Shown: positions 1 to 5,122 of the stretch, piece by piece | How the letters are laid out: every line of letters starts with the position of its first letter | How positions within the stretch are numbered: the stretch's first letter is position 1 | From: Sphingopyxis sp. | Lineage (GTDB): Bacteria > Pseudomonadota > Alphaproteobacteria > Sphingomonadales > Sphingomonadaceae | Assembly (NCBI GenBank): GCA_012035435.1 | Contig: JAAUPH010000209.1 | Span: forward strand, 1-5,122 | Direction of reading: 5' to 3' | Length of the DNA stretch: 5,122 nucleotides | The notes under the pieces: generated by a model | Told to the model about the DNA's origin: nothing | Database searches by the model: none | What the model saw: the letters and a program-made list of their open reading frames with translations, nothing else | Made by a program: the position numbers and the translations under genes

Positions 1-342
1 GCGGCGCGGCCTTCACCGGCGGCAGGGCAGGCGGGGGGCGGGGGTCATCACCGGGTCGGGCGCGAGCGCCTCTTCCTCACCCAATTTGGCCGCGGGGGGC
101 GTTTCACTGACTTCGGGAGCGGTCGAAACCGGCGCGGCTTCGGCGACCAGATCGACCTCCATCGGCGGGTTGATGTCTTGCCGTTCCCGCTCGGGCCAGT
201 CGAACGACAGGAGCCCAAGGAGAGCCAGATGCAGCACGACCGCAACGACCAGCCCGATCTGCTCCGATGCGCGCGGATCGGGCAGCGGGGTGGGGGCAGG
301 GCGCGCGCTACTGGCCATGGCAGGCTCGCTATTCCTCGCCAT
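1..342 (-). CDS. tolA: TolA, N-terminal part; partial at window edge, with apparent frameshift
   Basis: TolA is the inner-membrane-anchored periplasmic protein that passes the TolQR motor's energy to TolB/Pal at the outer membrane. Visible are a short Pro-rich cytoplasmic N-terminus, one membrane anchor at about residues 29-47 with the conserved membrane His (H38 in VVLHLALLGLL, matching the VLHVILFAAL segment of E. coli TolA), then a Pro/Ala/Glu-rich periplasmic stretch. The frame closes at a TGA (13-15) after 109 codons, far short of a TolA. One additional base in the G-rich tract at 33-44 (plus strand) would let it continue as PPALPPVKAAP to the window edge, which is TolA-like. I therefore read this as a frameshift or base-call error, not a natural end. 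The ATG at 342 overlaps tolR by 14 nt. An ATG at 318 (residue 9), 10 nt past the tolR stop, is an alternative; neither has a strong ribosome binding site. A TonB-type protein is less likely given the tolQR context. Confidence 0.8.
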
Positions 343-790
343 CTGAACCGCTGGTGACCAGCGCGATGCGGGTCAGGCCAGCACGGTTAATCTCGCCCAG
401 CACGCGCATCACGCGGCCATGATCAAGGCTGCGGTCGGCGCGAAAGCGGATCTGGCGCGGTTCTTCGCGGCCAGTTTCGGCGGCGGCGAGCGCCTGAAGC
501 CGGGCGGGCAGTGCGGCATTTTCGACCGGGATTTCGTCGATGAAAATCTGCCCCTCGGCATTGATCGACAGCTGAATGGGCTCGGGCTGTTCGCTGTCGA
601 CGGGCTTGGCGCGGCTATCGGGCAGGTTGATCGGCACGCCCGCAACCAGCAGCGGCGCGGTCACCATGAAAATGACCAGCAGCACCAGCATCACATCGAC
701 GAACGGTGTGACGTTAATTTCCGCCATCGGCGCACGCCGCCCGCGTCCACCGCGACGTCGTCCGCCGCTGGTCGGGACACCCATCGCCAT
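329..790 (-). CDS. tolR: TolR, ExbD/TolR-family proton-channel subunit
   Basis: TolR works with TolQ to convert the inner-membrane proton gradient into motion of TolA. The 153-residue protein has the family layout. A basic Gly/Arg-rich cytoplasmic N-terminus (about 1-20) is followed by the signature [23 protein letters not shown]32 in PFVD is the proton-carrying Asp, equivalent to D23 of E. coli TolR. The single membrane helix covers about 31-50, and the rest is a periplasmic domain of about 100 residues, including the INLPDS segment after the helix and a [16 protein letters not shown] segment near the end. Its ATG overlaps the tolQ stop by one base (TAATG), with GGAGG 7 nt upstream. A second Met at residue 3 is a weaker choice. 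ExbD is the nearest alternative, but the neighbours favour TolR. Confidence 0.95.
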   Translation of the reverse strand: MAMGVPTSGGRRRGGRGRRAPMAEINVTPFVDVMLVLLVIFMVTAPLLVAGVPINLPDSRAKPVDSEQPEPIQLSINAEGQIFIDEIPVENAALPARLQALAAAETGREEPRQIRFRADRSLDHGRVMRVLGEINRAGLTRIALVTSGSDGEE

Positions 791-1482
791 TACTCGGCCT
801 CCAGCTCGCGGCTGAAGGTCGCGTGGAGCCCGTCGGCAAAGCGCGCGAGGCGGCTTTCAAAGCGGTTCAGTCGCTGCGAAAAACTATTGTAAGCGATGAC
901 GGCGGGGATCGCGGCGAACAGGCCGATGGCGGTTGCAAACAATGCCTCGGCGAGCTGCGGCGCGACGGTGCTGATCGCGAACGCCCCTTCCTTGAACCCC
1001 GACAGGCTGACCATGATGCCCCACACGGTGCCGAACAGGCCAACAAAGGGCGCCACCGCGCCGATGGTCGCGAGAATGCCGATCCGCTCAGTCAGCCGGT
1101 CAACCTCGCCGTCCACCGCCGCGTGCATCGCGATGCCCAGCCGCTCGCGTGTCCCGTCACGGTCGACATGCTTGCCCGCGGTCGAATGGCGCCATTCGTT
1201 CATCCCGGCAGCAAAGATACGCGCGCTGGGCAGCGGGCTCTTCGCATGCTCCTGATAAAATCCGTCGATGTTTCCGGCCTTGCGAAAGTCGCGCTCAAAC
1301 TGGTCGCAGGCTTTCATGATCTTGGCGGTGCTGCGGCCATGGCCGATGATCACGGCCCAGACATAGATGGATGCGATGATCAGGCCGATCATCACCGCCT
1401 TCACCACCCAATCGGCCTGAAGGAACAGCGCGATGGGCGACATGGTCGATTTGGTGGCGGCTAGGCTGATCTGGTCGAGCAA
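790..1482 (-). CDS. tolQ: TolQ, MotA/TolQ/ExbB proton-channel protein
   Basis: TolQ is the multi-pass inner-membrane stator that forms the proton channel with TolR and drives TolA. From the chosen start it has 230 residues. Membrane helix 1 is at about 28-46 (after [14 protein letters not shown]), with a cytoplasmic loop from about 47 to 134. Helix 2 contains [14 protein letters not shown] (144-157) and helix 3 contains [20 protein letters not shown] (about 180-199). The Thr residues of GTVWG and FATAIG correspond to the channel threonines T145 and T178 of E. coli TolQ. The longest ATG reading (from 1527) would overlap ybgC by 43 nt and adds an unlike, His-rich leader. I prefer the TTG at 1480-1482, 2 nt after the ybgC stop and 10 nt after a GGAG. 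An ATG at 1443 has no ribosome binding site and leaves little sequence ahead of helix 1. Function is certain in outline; the exact start is not. Confidence 0.9.
   Translation of the reverse strand: MLDQISLAATKSTMSPIALFLQADWVVKAVMIGLIIASIYVWAVIIGHGRSTAKIMKACDQFERDFRKAGNIDGFYQEHAKSPLPSARIFAAGMNEWRHSTAGKHVDRDGTRERLGIAMHAAVDGEVDRLTERIGILATIGAVAPFVGLFGTVWGIMVSLSGFKEGAFAISTVAPQLAEALFATAIGLFAAIPAVIAYNSFSQRLNRFESRLARFADGLHATFSRELEAE
798..802 (-). promoter_or_regulatory. Ribosome binding site of tolR
   Basis: GGAGG on the minus strand lies 7 nt before the tolR ATG and inside the last codons of tolQ. It supports the start at 790 over the Met two codons later, and it is the best Shine-Dalgarno match in the tol genes of this window. 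Confidence 0.75.
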
Positions 1483-1484
1483 GG

Positions 1485-1943
1485 TCAGGAAACTCCGGTC
1501 ATGATGGCGGTGAAACGCCCCGCCCAATCGGCGGGTTGCCGGCGCGGGCGGCCGTCGGGGGTGATGAACGCGGCGGTAACGCGTGCTTCGGTAAGGATCT
1601 GATCATCGCGCATCACGCGCTGCGCGATGATGACACTGGCACCGCGTACAGCCTCGACGGTGCTGATCACGGTCAGATCATCGTCCAGCTTGGCGGGGCG
1701 GCGATAGCGTACGGCCACATCGGTGACCGCCCATGCGCCCTCGCCCGCGTCATTGGCCGCGCGCTGGTCGATCCCGGCGAGCCTGAGCATGTCCGATCGC
1801 GCACGCTCCATGAAGCGCAGATAATTGGCGTGATAAACGATCCCCGACAGGTCGGTGTCCTCAAAATACACCCGCGCACGAAAGATATGCGTGGGTCCGT
1901 CGAAATAGCCGGGGATGAAGGGGGGAGGGGCAGGGGAGGCCAT
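1485..1943 (-). CDS. ybgC: YbgC-type acyl-CoA thioesterase (hotdog fold)
   Basis: A 152-residue single-domain hotdog protein of the 4-hydroxybenzoyl-CoA thioesterase family. YbgC proteins hydrolyse acyl-CoA in the cytoplasm and are encoded with tol-pal genes in many proteobacteria; the link to envelope function is not well explained. The family signature is clear: VYFEDTDLSGIVYHANYLRF at 25-44, followed by MERAR. D31 matches the catalytic D18 of E. coli YbgC. The N-terminal 20 residues are Pro-rich and longer than in the E. coli protein. The ATG at 1943 is the only ATG before the domain; upstream is AGGGG only 2 nt away, an unusually close ribosome binding site. The gene sits 79 nt after ruvB. 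I saw no convincing promoter or U-tailed terminator in that gap, so read-through from ruv is possible. It ends 2 nt before the preferred tolQ start. Confidence 0.92.
   Translation of the reverse strand: MASPAPPPFIPGYFDGPTHIFRARVYFEDTDLSGIVYHANYLRFMERARSDMLRLAGIDQRAANDAGEGAWAVTDVAVRYRRPAKLDDDLTVISTVEAVRGASVIIAQRVMRDDQILTEARVTAAFITPDGRPRRQPADWAGRFTAIMTGVS
1493..1496 (-). promoter_or_regulatory. Probable ribosome binding site of tolQ
   Basis: GGAG on the minus strand, inside the last codons of ybgC, precedes a TTG codon by 10 nt. It is the only Shine-Dalgarno-like match near any tolQ start candidate, so it decides for the TTG at 1480-1482. The spacing is slightly long. Confidence 0.45.
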
Positions 1944-2022
1944 TGCCCCTGCGATAGCGGGCGGTGGACTAGGCGGGAAGGGGGCAAAGGCGCTTTGTCG
2001 CGCGGGGGAATCGCTTGGTCCC

Positions 2023-3045
2023 TTATTTCCCGTCGAACAGTCCGTCCTGCGCGCCCGCTGGCGGGTTCAGCCCCAGATGCTTCCACGCTGCCGGATTGAG
2101 CATTCGCCCCCGCGCGGTCCGTGCGATCAGGCCGACTTGCAGCAGATAAGGCTCGATCACATCCTCAATCGTGTCGCGCGGTTCGGACAGGCCGGCGGCC
2201 ATGGTCTCAACACCAACGGGCCCGCCACGATAAATATCGGCGATCATGGTGAGGTAGCGGCGGTCCATCGCGTCGAGGCCGAGTGCATCGACCTCCAGCC
2301 GATTGAGCGCGGCATCGGCGGCGCTGGCATCGACAATGGTCGCGCCCGCAACGGTCGCAAAATCGCGCACGCGGCGCAGCAAGCGTCCGGCAATACGCGG
2401 CGTCCCGCGCGATCGCTTGGCGATTTCCAGCGCGCCATCGGGTGCAATGGGCAAGTTCAGCAGGCGTGCAGCGCGGCTGATCACCTGTTCAAGCTCGCCA
2501 TGCGTATAAAAGTTGAGCCGCACTGGAATCCCGAACCGGTCGCGCAAGGGAGTGGTCAGCAGCCCTTGCCGTGTCGTCGCTCCGACGAGCGTGAATTTGG
2601 GCAGGTCAATGCGGACCGACCGCGCCGACGGCCCCTCGCCGATCATGATGTCGAGCGCTCGGTCCTCCATCGCGGGATAGAGGATTTCCTCGACCGCAGG
2701 CGACAGGCGGTGGATTTCGTCGATGAACAGCACATCGCCGTCCTCGAGATTGGTCAGCAGCGCGGCGAGATCGCCCGCTTTTGCGATAACCGGCCCGCTG
2801 GTGGAGCGAAACCCGACGCCCAGCTCGCGCGCGACAATCTGCGCCAGCGTGGTCTTGCCGAGGCCGGGCGGGCCATAAAACAGCACATGGTCGAGCGCGT
2901 CGGCGCGGGACTTCGCGGCCTCGATAAAGATGCGCAGATTTTCGCGGGCAGCGGCCTGTCCCACGAACTCGGCGAGCGTTTTCGGGCGCAGCGCGGCGTC
3001 GGCATCCTCCGGGGTGCGGATGGGGGTGGTGAGGGGTTGGGTCAT
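2023..3045 (-). CDS. ruvB: RuvB, Holliday junction branch-migration ATPase
   Basis: RuvB is the hexameric AAA+ motor that, held on the junction by RuvA, pumps DNA during recombinational repair. The 340-residue protein is full length. Walker A is GPPGLGKT at 58-65 (K64) and Walker B is VLFIDE at 105-110 (D109, E110). Sensor 1 is GATTR at 155-159. The arginine finger is R170 in LRDRFG, equivalent to R174 of E. coli. The [17 protein letters not shown] segment at 214-230 carries sensor 2. A C-terminal winged-helix domain ends with [12 protein letters not shown]. The ATG overlaps the stop of the upstream unknown gene by 4 nt (ATGA) and has GAAGG 6 nt ahead, so its translation is likely coupled to that gene and not directly to ruvA. 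Base composition is typical of the host, unlike its upstream neighbour. No residue of the core motifs is missing. Confidence 0.98.
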   Translation of the reverse strand: MTQPLTTPIRTPEDADAALRPKTLAEFVGQAAARENLRIFIEAAKSRADALDHVLFYGPPGLGKTTLAQIVARELGVGFRSTSGPVIAKAGDLAALLTNLEDGDVLFIDEIHRLSPAVEEILYPAMEDRALDIMIGEGPSARSVRIDLPKFTLVGATTRQGLLTTPLRDRFGIPVRLNFYTHGELEQVISRAARLLNLPIAPDGALEIAKRSRGTPRIAGRLLRRVRDFATVAGATIVDASAADAALNRLEVDALGLDAMDRRYLTMIADIYRGGPVGVETMAAGLSEPRDTIEDVIEPYLLQVGLIARTARGRMLNPAAWKHLGLNPPAGAQDGLFDGK

Positions 3046-3719
3046 TGTTCGCCTTCGGCATTGAACACATTTGGGTCATCACCAATCACGAATTGGCCAT
3101 CAGCTTTACCAAAAACCACTTTTGAATGGCCGGTGTTTGCTTCTCTCAACCAAACTAACATTACCAACCCTTTATGTGGCAGTTTTACGGTGTGAGTTTG
3201 CAGGGTCAGCAAAATTTTATCTCGCCATTCATGGAGCTTTGCAAAGCTATGTGGCCGGATTGTATTATTGATGATGTCCGCCAGTTTTGGCGCGTGGAGA
3301 TGAGCCCCAGTTCCGTCGTATATTTTCTTCATTTGACTGCGGCTAAGGGTAAATCGCGGGGCGGCAATATGGTGTTGGCCTTGACCAAGGCCATTGATCT
3401 GAAAGGCGCCTGCAGTCGGAAAGCCATGGGGATTCAGTTGACTTAGTGCGTGAAAGATGCGGTCAGCCTTCCAGTCTGTCTGCAGCATCGCGATCGTTTC
3501 TTGGTCATATTCCGAGTGAGCGGCTAATAGCGCAACCGCAGAGTATTCGACGCATTTCCTTACTTGAAGATATGAAAACTCGGCATTTTTCCAGTTCTCG
3601 GAGTGATTTGGATTGGATTTGGCTTCTTCCAAGGATTCATTAAGTGCATCGAGATGCGCCGCGACTTGATCCATGCAAGCGCAATACAGAAGTCCGATCT
3701 TCTGGATTTCGTCGATCAC
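3042..3719 (-). CDS. Unknown 225-residue protein inserted between ruvA and ruvB
   Basis: I do not recognise a characterised function. The protein looks soluble and cytoplasmic, with no signal peptide or clear membrane helix. It is mainly helical in its first 190 residues: a helix with Glu-rich parts at about 16-35, a conserved-looking [21 protein letters not shown] segment (48-68), [20 protein letters not shown] (82-101), and [17 protein letters not shown] (126-142). An amphipathic stretch at about 162-191 is followed by a short beta-like tail. The RKxxE, W-A-xxI-xxxLxxxNP and YDxxGxxLH pattern resembles, from memory, a scattered family of uncharacterised bacterial proteins; this was not checked. 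The start is GTG, sharing GTGA with the ruvA stop; an in-frame ATG at 3674 lacks a ribosome binding site. The stop shares ATGA with ruvB. GC is about 48% across 3061-3720, against about 70% in counted parts of ruvB and tolQ, which suggests acquisition by transfer. The open frame and precise overlaps argue that it is expressed. A role in DNA repair would be guesswork from position alone. Confidence 0.85.
   Translation of the reverse strand: MIDEIQKIGLLYCACMDQVAAHLDALNESLEEAKSNPNHSENWKNAEFSYLQVRKCVEYSAVALLAAHSEYDQETIAMLQTDWKADRIFHALSQLNPHGFPTAGAFQINGLGQGQHHIAAPRFTLSRSQMKKIYDGTGAHLHAPKLADIINNTIRPHSFAKLHEWRDKILLTLQTHTVKLPHKGLVMLVWLREANTGHSKVVFGKADGQFVIGDDPNVFNAEGEQ
3052..3056 (-). promoter_or_regulatory. 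Ribosome binding site of ruvB inside the unknown gene
   Basis: GAAGG on the minus strand is 6 nt before the ruvB ATG and falls in the Ala-Glu-Gly codons just before the end of the upstream unknown gene. It fixes the ruvB start and means that the end of the inserted gene also carries ruvB's translation signal. Confidence 0.7.
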
Positions 3720-4318
3720 TTTGCCGCTTTCTTCAGCGCCAACCGCACTACCGCGTCCAGACCCGCGCTTGCACCCAGCTCGTCGCTGGCCGCCGCAACG
3801 GCATTCGTCGCCTCGCCCGGCTTGAAGCCTAATCCGGTCAGCGCGGCGACCGCGTCGGCCATCACGCCGCCGCCCATGGGCAGGGTAACACCGCCGCCCA
3901 TCGCCATCCCGCCGAGAGCTCCCGCCTTATCCTTCAATTCATTGCAAATCCGCTGTGCCAGTTTCGGTCCGACGCCGTTGGCCCGCGCGACCATCGCCGC
4001 GTCACCGCTGGCCAGCGCGCGTTGCAGGTCGGCGATTTCGAGCGCCGACAATATCGCCAGTGCCATTTTCGCGCCGACGCCCTGAACGCTGACGAGCATG
4101 CGGAACCAGTCGCGTTCCTCCGCGCGGGCAAAGCCGAGCAGGCGCAGAAAATCCTCGCCCACCAGCATTTCGGTGTGGATGGTCACCTCGCCGCCGACCG
4201 CGCCCAGCGCATCCAATGTGCGCGCCGATGCCTCGACCAGATAGCCGACACCGCCGACATCAATCACGGCATGGCCTGCGCCGCTGGAGTCCAAGCGTCC
4301 GGTAAGTTTGGCAATCAT
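3716..4318 (-). CDS. ruvA: RuvA, Holliday junction-binding protein
   Basis: RuvA binds the four-way junction as a tetramer or double tetramer, holds it open and square, and loads RuvB. The 200-residue protein is full length. Domain I is the OB fold (about 1-63), starting MIAKLTGRL and containing VGGVGY. E55 and D56 form the acidic pin at the junction centre, as in E. coli. Domain II has two helix-hairpin-helix motifs, [13 protein letters not shown] (78-90) and [12 protein letters not shown] (113-124). A Gly/Met-rich flexible linker (about 133-152) leads to domain III (about 153-200), which contacts RuvB. The ATG at 4318 has no clear Shine-Dalgarno ahead of it. The gene is separated from ruvC by a repeat element, so it may have its own start of transcription, but I see no definite promoter or LexA-type box. 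Its stop overlaps the start of the unknown gene by 4 nt. Confidence 0.97.
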   Translation of the reverse strand: MIAKLTGRLDSSGAGHAVIDVGGVGYLVEASARTLDALGAVGGEVTIHTEMLVGEDFLRLLGFARAEERDWFRMLVSVQGVGAKMALAILSALEIADLQRALASGDAAMVARANGVGPKLAQRICNELKDKAGALGGMAMGGGVTLPMGGGVMADAVAALTGLGFKPGEATNAVAAASDELGASAGLDAVVRLALKKAAK

Positions 4319-4361
4319 GCAAGCGGTCTAGCGCGGGCTGGCGAAGATGGAAACTGGTGAT

Positions 4362-4520
4362 CCTCTCCCCTTGGGGGCGGGCAGCGAGGCTTGGTGGCTT
4401 TGCCGCCTAGTCGCAGCGGGTGAGGGGATGCGCTCGCAGGGCAAAGCGGGACCCCTTGCCCAGCTACGCCCAGGCAGCAAGCTGCCAAGCCTACGCAACC
4501 CTCTCCCCATGGGAGAGGGG
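4362..4520. repeat. Imperfect inverted-repeat element between ruvC and ruvA
   Basis: This 159-bp stretch folds back on itself along most of its length. The arm at 4384-4427 matches the reverse complement of 4452-4496 at about three quarters of positions by eye; both read GCG, AGGCTTGG, GCTT, GCC, GGG and AGGGG in the same order. The outer ends also pair: CCTCTCCCC at 4362-4370 followed by a G-run, against the CTCTCCC/GGGAGAG hairpin at 4499-4519. It fills most of the 203 bp between the two genes, and its end abuts the ruvC stop codon. It has no coding capacity I would credit. The shape suits a non-autonomous MITE-like or REP/BIME-type intergenic repeat, which can shape mRNA stability or attenuate read-through. 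Copies elsewhere in the genome are expected but not shown here. Confidence 0.7.
4499..4519 (-). terminator. Hairpin directly after ruvC, possible weak terminator
   Basis: A perfect 9-bp stem, CCCTCTCCC with GGGAGAGGG, encloses a 3-nt loop and begins 2 nt beyond the ruvC stop codon. On the ruvC transcript it is followed by UUGCG and not a U-run, so intrinsic termination is doubtful. mRNA 3' protection or partial attenuation before ruvA is as likely. It forms one end of the larger inverted-repeat element. Confidence 0.35.
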
Positions 4521-4521
4521 G

Positions 4522-4992
4522 TTATCGCCCACGATGATTGGCATGGCAGATCGCTACCGCCAGCGCGTCGGCGGCGTCCGCGCCCGCGACCTTCGCGCCA
4601 GGCAAAAGAATGCGCAGCATGGCCTGCACTTGCTCTTTCGCCGCAGTGCCTGTGCCGACAATCGCTTTCTTCACGAGGCGCGGGGCATATTCGGTGACGG
4701 GAAGGCTGCCGCGCGCGCAGCCAAGCAGGACAACGCCGCGTGCATGGGCGAGCTTGAGCGTCGACTGCGGATTGTCGTTGACGAACACCTCTTCAACTGC
4801 GGCGCAGGCGGGGGCGTGGTCGGCGATTATGGCGGCAAGTGCGGTATCGAGAAAGGCGAGCCGGTCGGGCAGCGCGGCCTTGGCGTCGGTCTTGATCTGG
4901 CCGTTGGCGATATGGCTGATCCGGCTTCCCTCAGCACGAATGATGCCCCAGCCGGTGCAGGTCAGCGAAGGATCAAGGCCGAGGATGATCAT
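4522..4992 (-). CDS. ruvC: RuvC, Holliday junction resolvase
   Basis: RuvC is the dimeric, metal-dependent endonuclease that cuts Holliday junctions symmetrically to end recombination. The 156-residue protein has the RNase H-like fold and all four acidic catalytic residues: D7 in [14 protein letters not shown]67 in [12 protein letters not shown], and D139 and D142 in [13 protein letters not shown]. These match D7, E66, D138 and D141 of E. coli RuvC. The [12 protein letters not shown] helix (80-91) and the basic [18 protein letters not shown] segment (105-122) are also typical. Length is slightly below the E. coli protein (173), mainly at the C-terminus. The ATG at 4992 is the natural start, because LGLDPS must be near the N-terminus. 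There is no clear Shine-Dalgarno, and a palindromic repeat begins 8 nt upstream, so the promoter must lie within or beyond that repeat, or transcription enters from the upstream gene. Confidence 0.97.
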   Translation of the reverse strand: MIILGLDPSLTCTGWGIIRAEGSRISHIANGQIKTDAKAALPDRLAFLDTALAAIIADHAPACAAVEEVFVNDNPQSTLKLAHARGVVLLGCARGSLPVTEYAPRLVKKAIVGTGTAAKEQVQAMLRILLPGAKVAGADAADALAVAICHANHRGR

Positions 4993-5000
4993 AACTTACA

Positions 5001-5096
5001 GCCCGTCCCGCTTGCGGGAGGGGTTGGGGTGGGGTAAGTGGCACGACCGGTTCCAGGCCCCACCCCCCGACCCCTCCCGCAAGCGGGAGGGGGAGC
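5001..5096. repeat. Inverted pair of GC-rich palindromes (REP/BIME-like) upstream of ruvC
   Basis: Two copies of one palindromic unit face each other across a spacer of about 25 bp. The right unit has a perfect 10-bp stem, CCCCTCCCGC at 5071-5080 with GCGGGAGGGG at 5083-5092 and an AA loop. The left unit has a 6-bp stem, TCCCGC at 5006-5011 with GCGGGA at 5014-5019 and a TT loop. Beyond the palindromes, GGGGTTGGGGTGGGG on the left (5020-5034) is mirrored by the complement of CCCCACCCCCCGACCCC on the right (about 5058-5074), so the two arms can also pair over about 35 bp. The unit is of the REP kind often seen between genes in high-GC proteobacteria. It lies between the presumed yebC stop and ruvC, where it could end or attenuate the upstream transcript. 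Confidence 0.75.
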
Positions 5097-5102
5097 CGGT
5101 GA

Positions 5103-5122
5103 TCACCCCAATTTCTCCATCA
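5103..5122 (-). CDS. yebC: Last codons of an upstream gene, probably yebC
   Basis: The minus strand at the right edge reads (x)TG ATG GAG AAA TTG GGG TGA, giving a C-terminus of (V/L/M)MEKLG followed by a stop at 5103-5105. A VMEKLG-like ending suits YebC/PmpR-family proteins as I recall them, and yebC commonly precedes ruvC in proteobacteria. Both arguments are from knowledge and context; twenty bases cannot prove it. The stop falls 6 nt before the REP-like repeat pair. Confidence 0.4.

Noticed and set aside
419..1464. Plus-strand open frames of 157 and 213 codons opposite tolR and tolQ
   Set aside because: They are shadows of well-supported genes, and their translations are low-complexity Arg/Ala/Gly-rich with no motif.
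1944..2022. A terminator or promoter in the 79-bp gap between ruvB and ybgC
   Set aside because: Only a weak 5-bp stem (CAAAG/CTTTG) without a U-run, and no convincing -35/-10 pair, could be found.
1915..3195. A 426-codon open frame on the plus strand, antisense to ruvB and ybgC
   Set aside because: It is the complement of unmistakable RuvB and YbgC coding sequence, has no recognisable domain, and long antisense frames are common in high-GC DNA.
3514..3578. An [15 protein letters not shown] stretch in the unknown protein as a HEPN RNase motif
   Set aside because: The R-to-H spacing does not fit the usual Rx4-6H motif, and nothing else supports a toxin or nuclease call.
3042..3720. The inserted gene as a transposon or integron cassette
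   Set aside because: No terminal inverted repeats, transposase, attC-like site or target duplication could be seen at its edges; the TCA similarity at both ends is just the overlapping stop/start codons.
4328..4697. Short open frames on both strands across the ruvC-ruvA gap
   Set aside because: They arise from the inverted-repeat element and the antisense of ruvC; composition and lack of a start signal give no support.

Overview
The window looks like a sphingomonad-type alphaproteobacterium (Sphingomonadales). The basis is high GC (roughly two thirds, about 70% in counted stretches of ruvB and tolQ), the gene order, the protein sequences, and intergenic GC-rich palindromes of a style common in that group. 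The family assignment is an inference made without a database search.

All genes lie on the minus strand, so the region is transcribed from right to left. In that order it holds: the last codons of an upstream gene, probably yebC (5103-5122); an inverted pair of GC-rich palindromes (5001-5096); ruvC (4522-4992); a 159-bp imperfect inverted-repeat element (4362-4520); ruvA (3716-4318); a low-GC gene of unknown function (3042-3719); ruvB (2023-3045); ybgC (1485-1943); tolQ (790-1482, probable TTG start); tolR (329-790); and the start of tolA (from 342), which runs off the left edge. This is the usual alphaproteobacterial yebC-ruvCAB-ybgC-tolQRA order, with one extra gene.

The Ruv proteins process Holliday junctions. 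RuvA binds the four-way junction, RuvB is the AAA+ branch-migration motor, and RuvC is the resolvase. The Tol proteins form an envelope machine driven by proton-motive force: TolQ and TolR are the inner-membrane motor, TolA the periplasmic transmitter, and YbgC the cytoplasmic thioesterase customarily encoded with them.

The most unusual feature is the 225-residue unknown gene between ruvA and ruvB. It is about 48% GC, far below its neighbours. It overlaps both by exactly 4 nt (GTGA with ruvA, ATGA with ruvB), so it is built into the operon for translational coupling, and its last codons carry the Shine-Dalgarno sequence of ruvB. The second oddity is a frame break in tolA close to the left edge, at a G-rich tract. 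One extra base there restores a typical Pro/Ala-rich TolA reading, so it is either a sequencing error or a real frameshift. No RNA gene, CRISPR array, transposase or LexA-type SOS box was seen.
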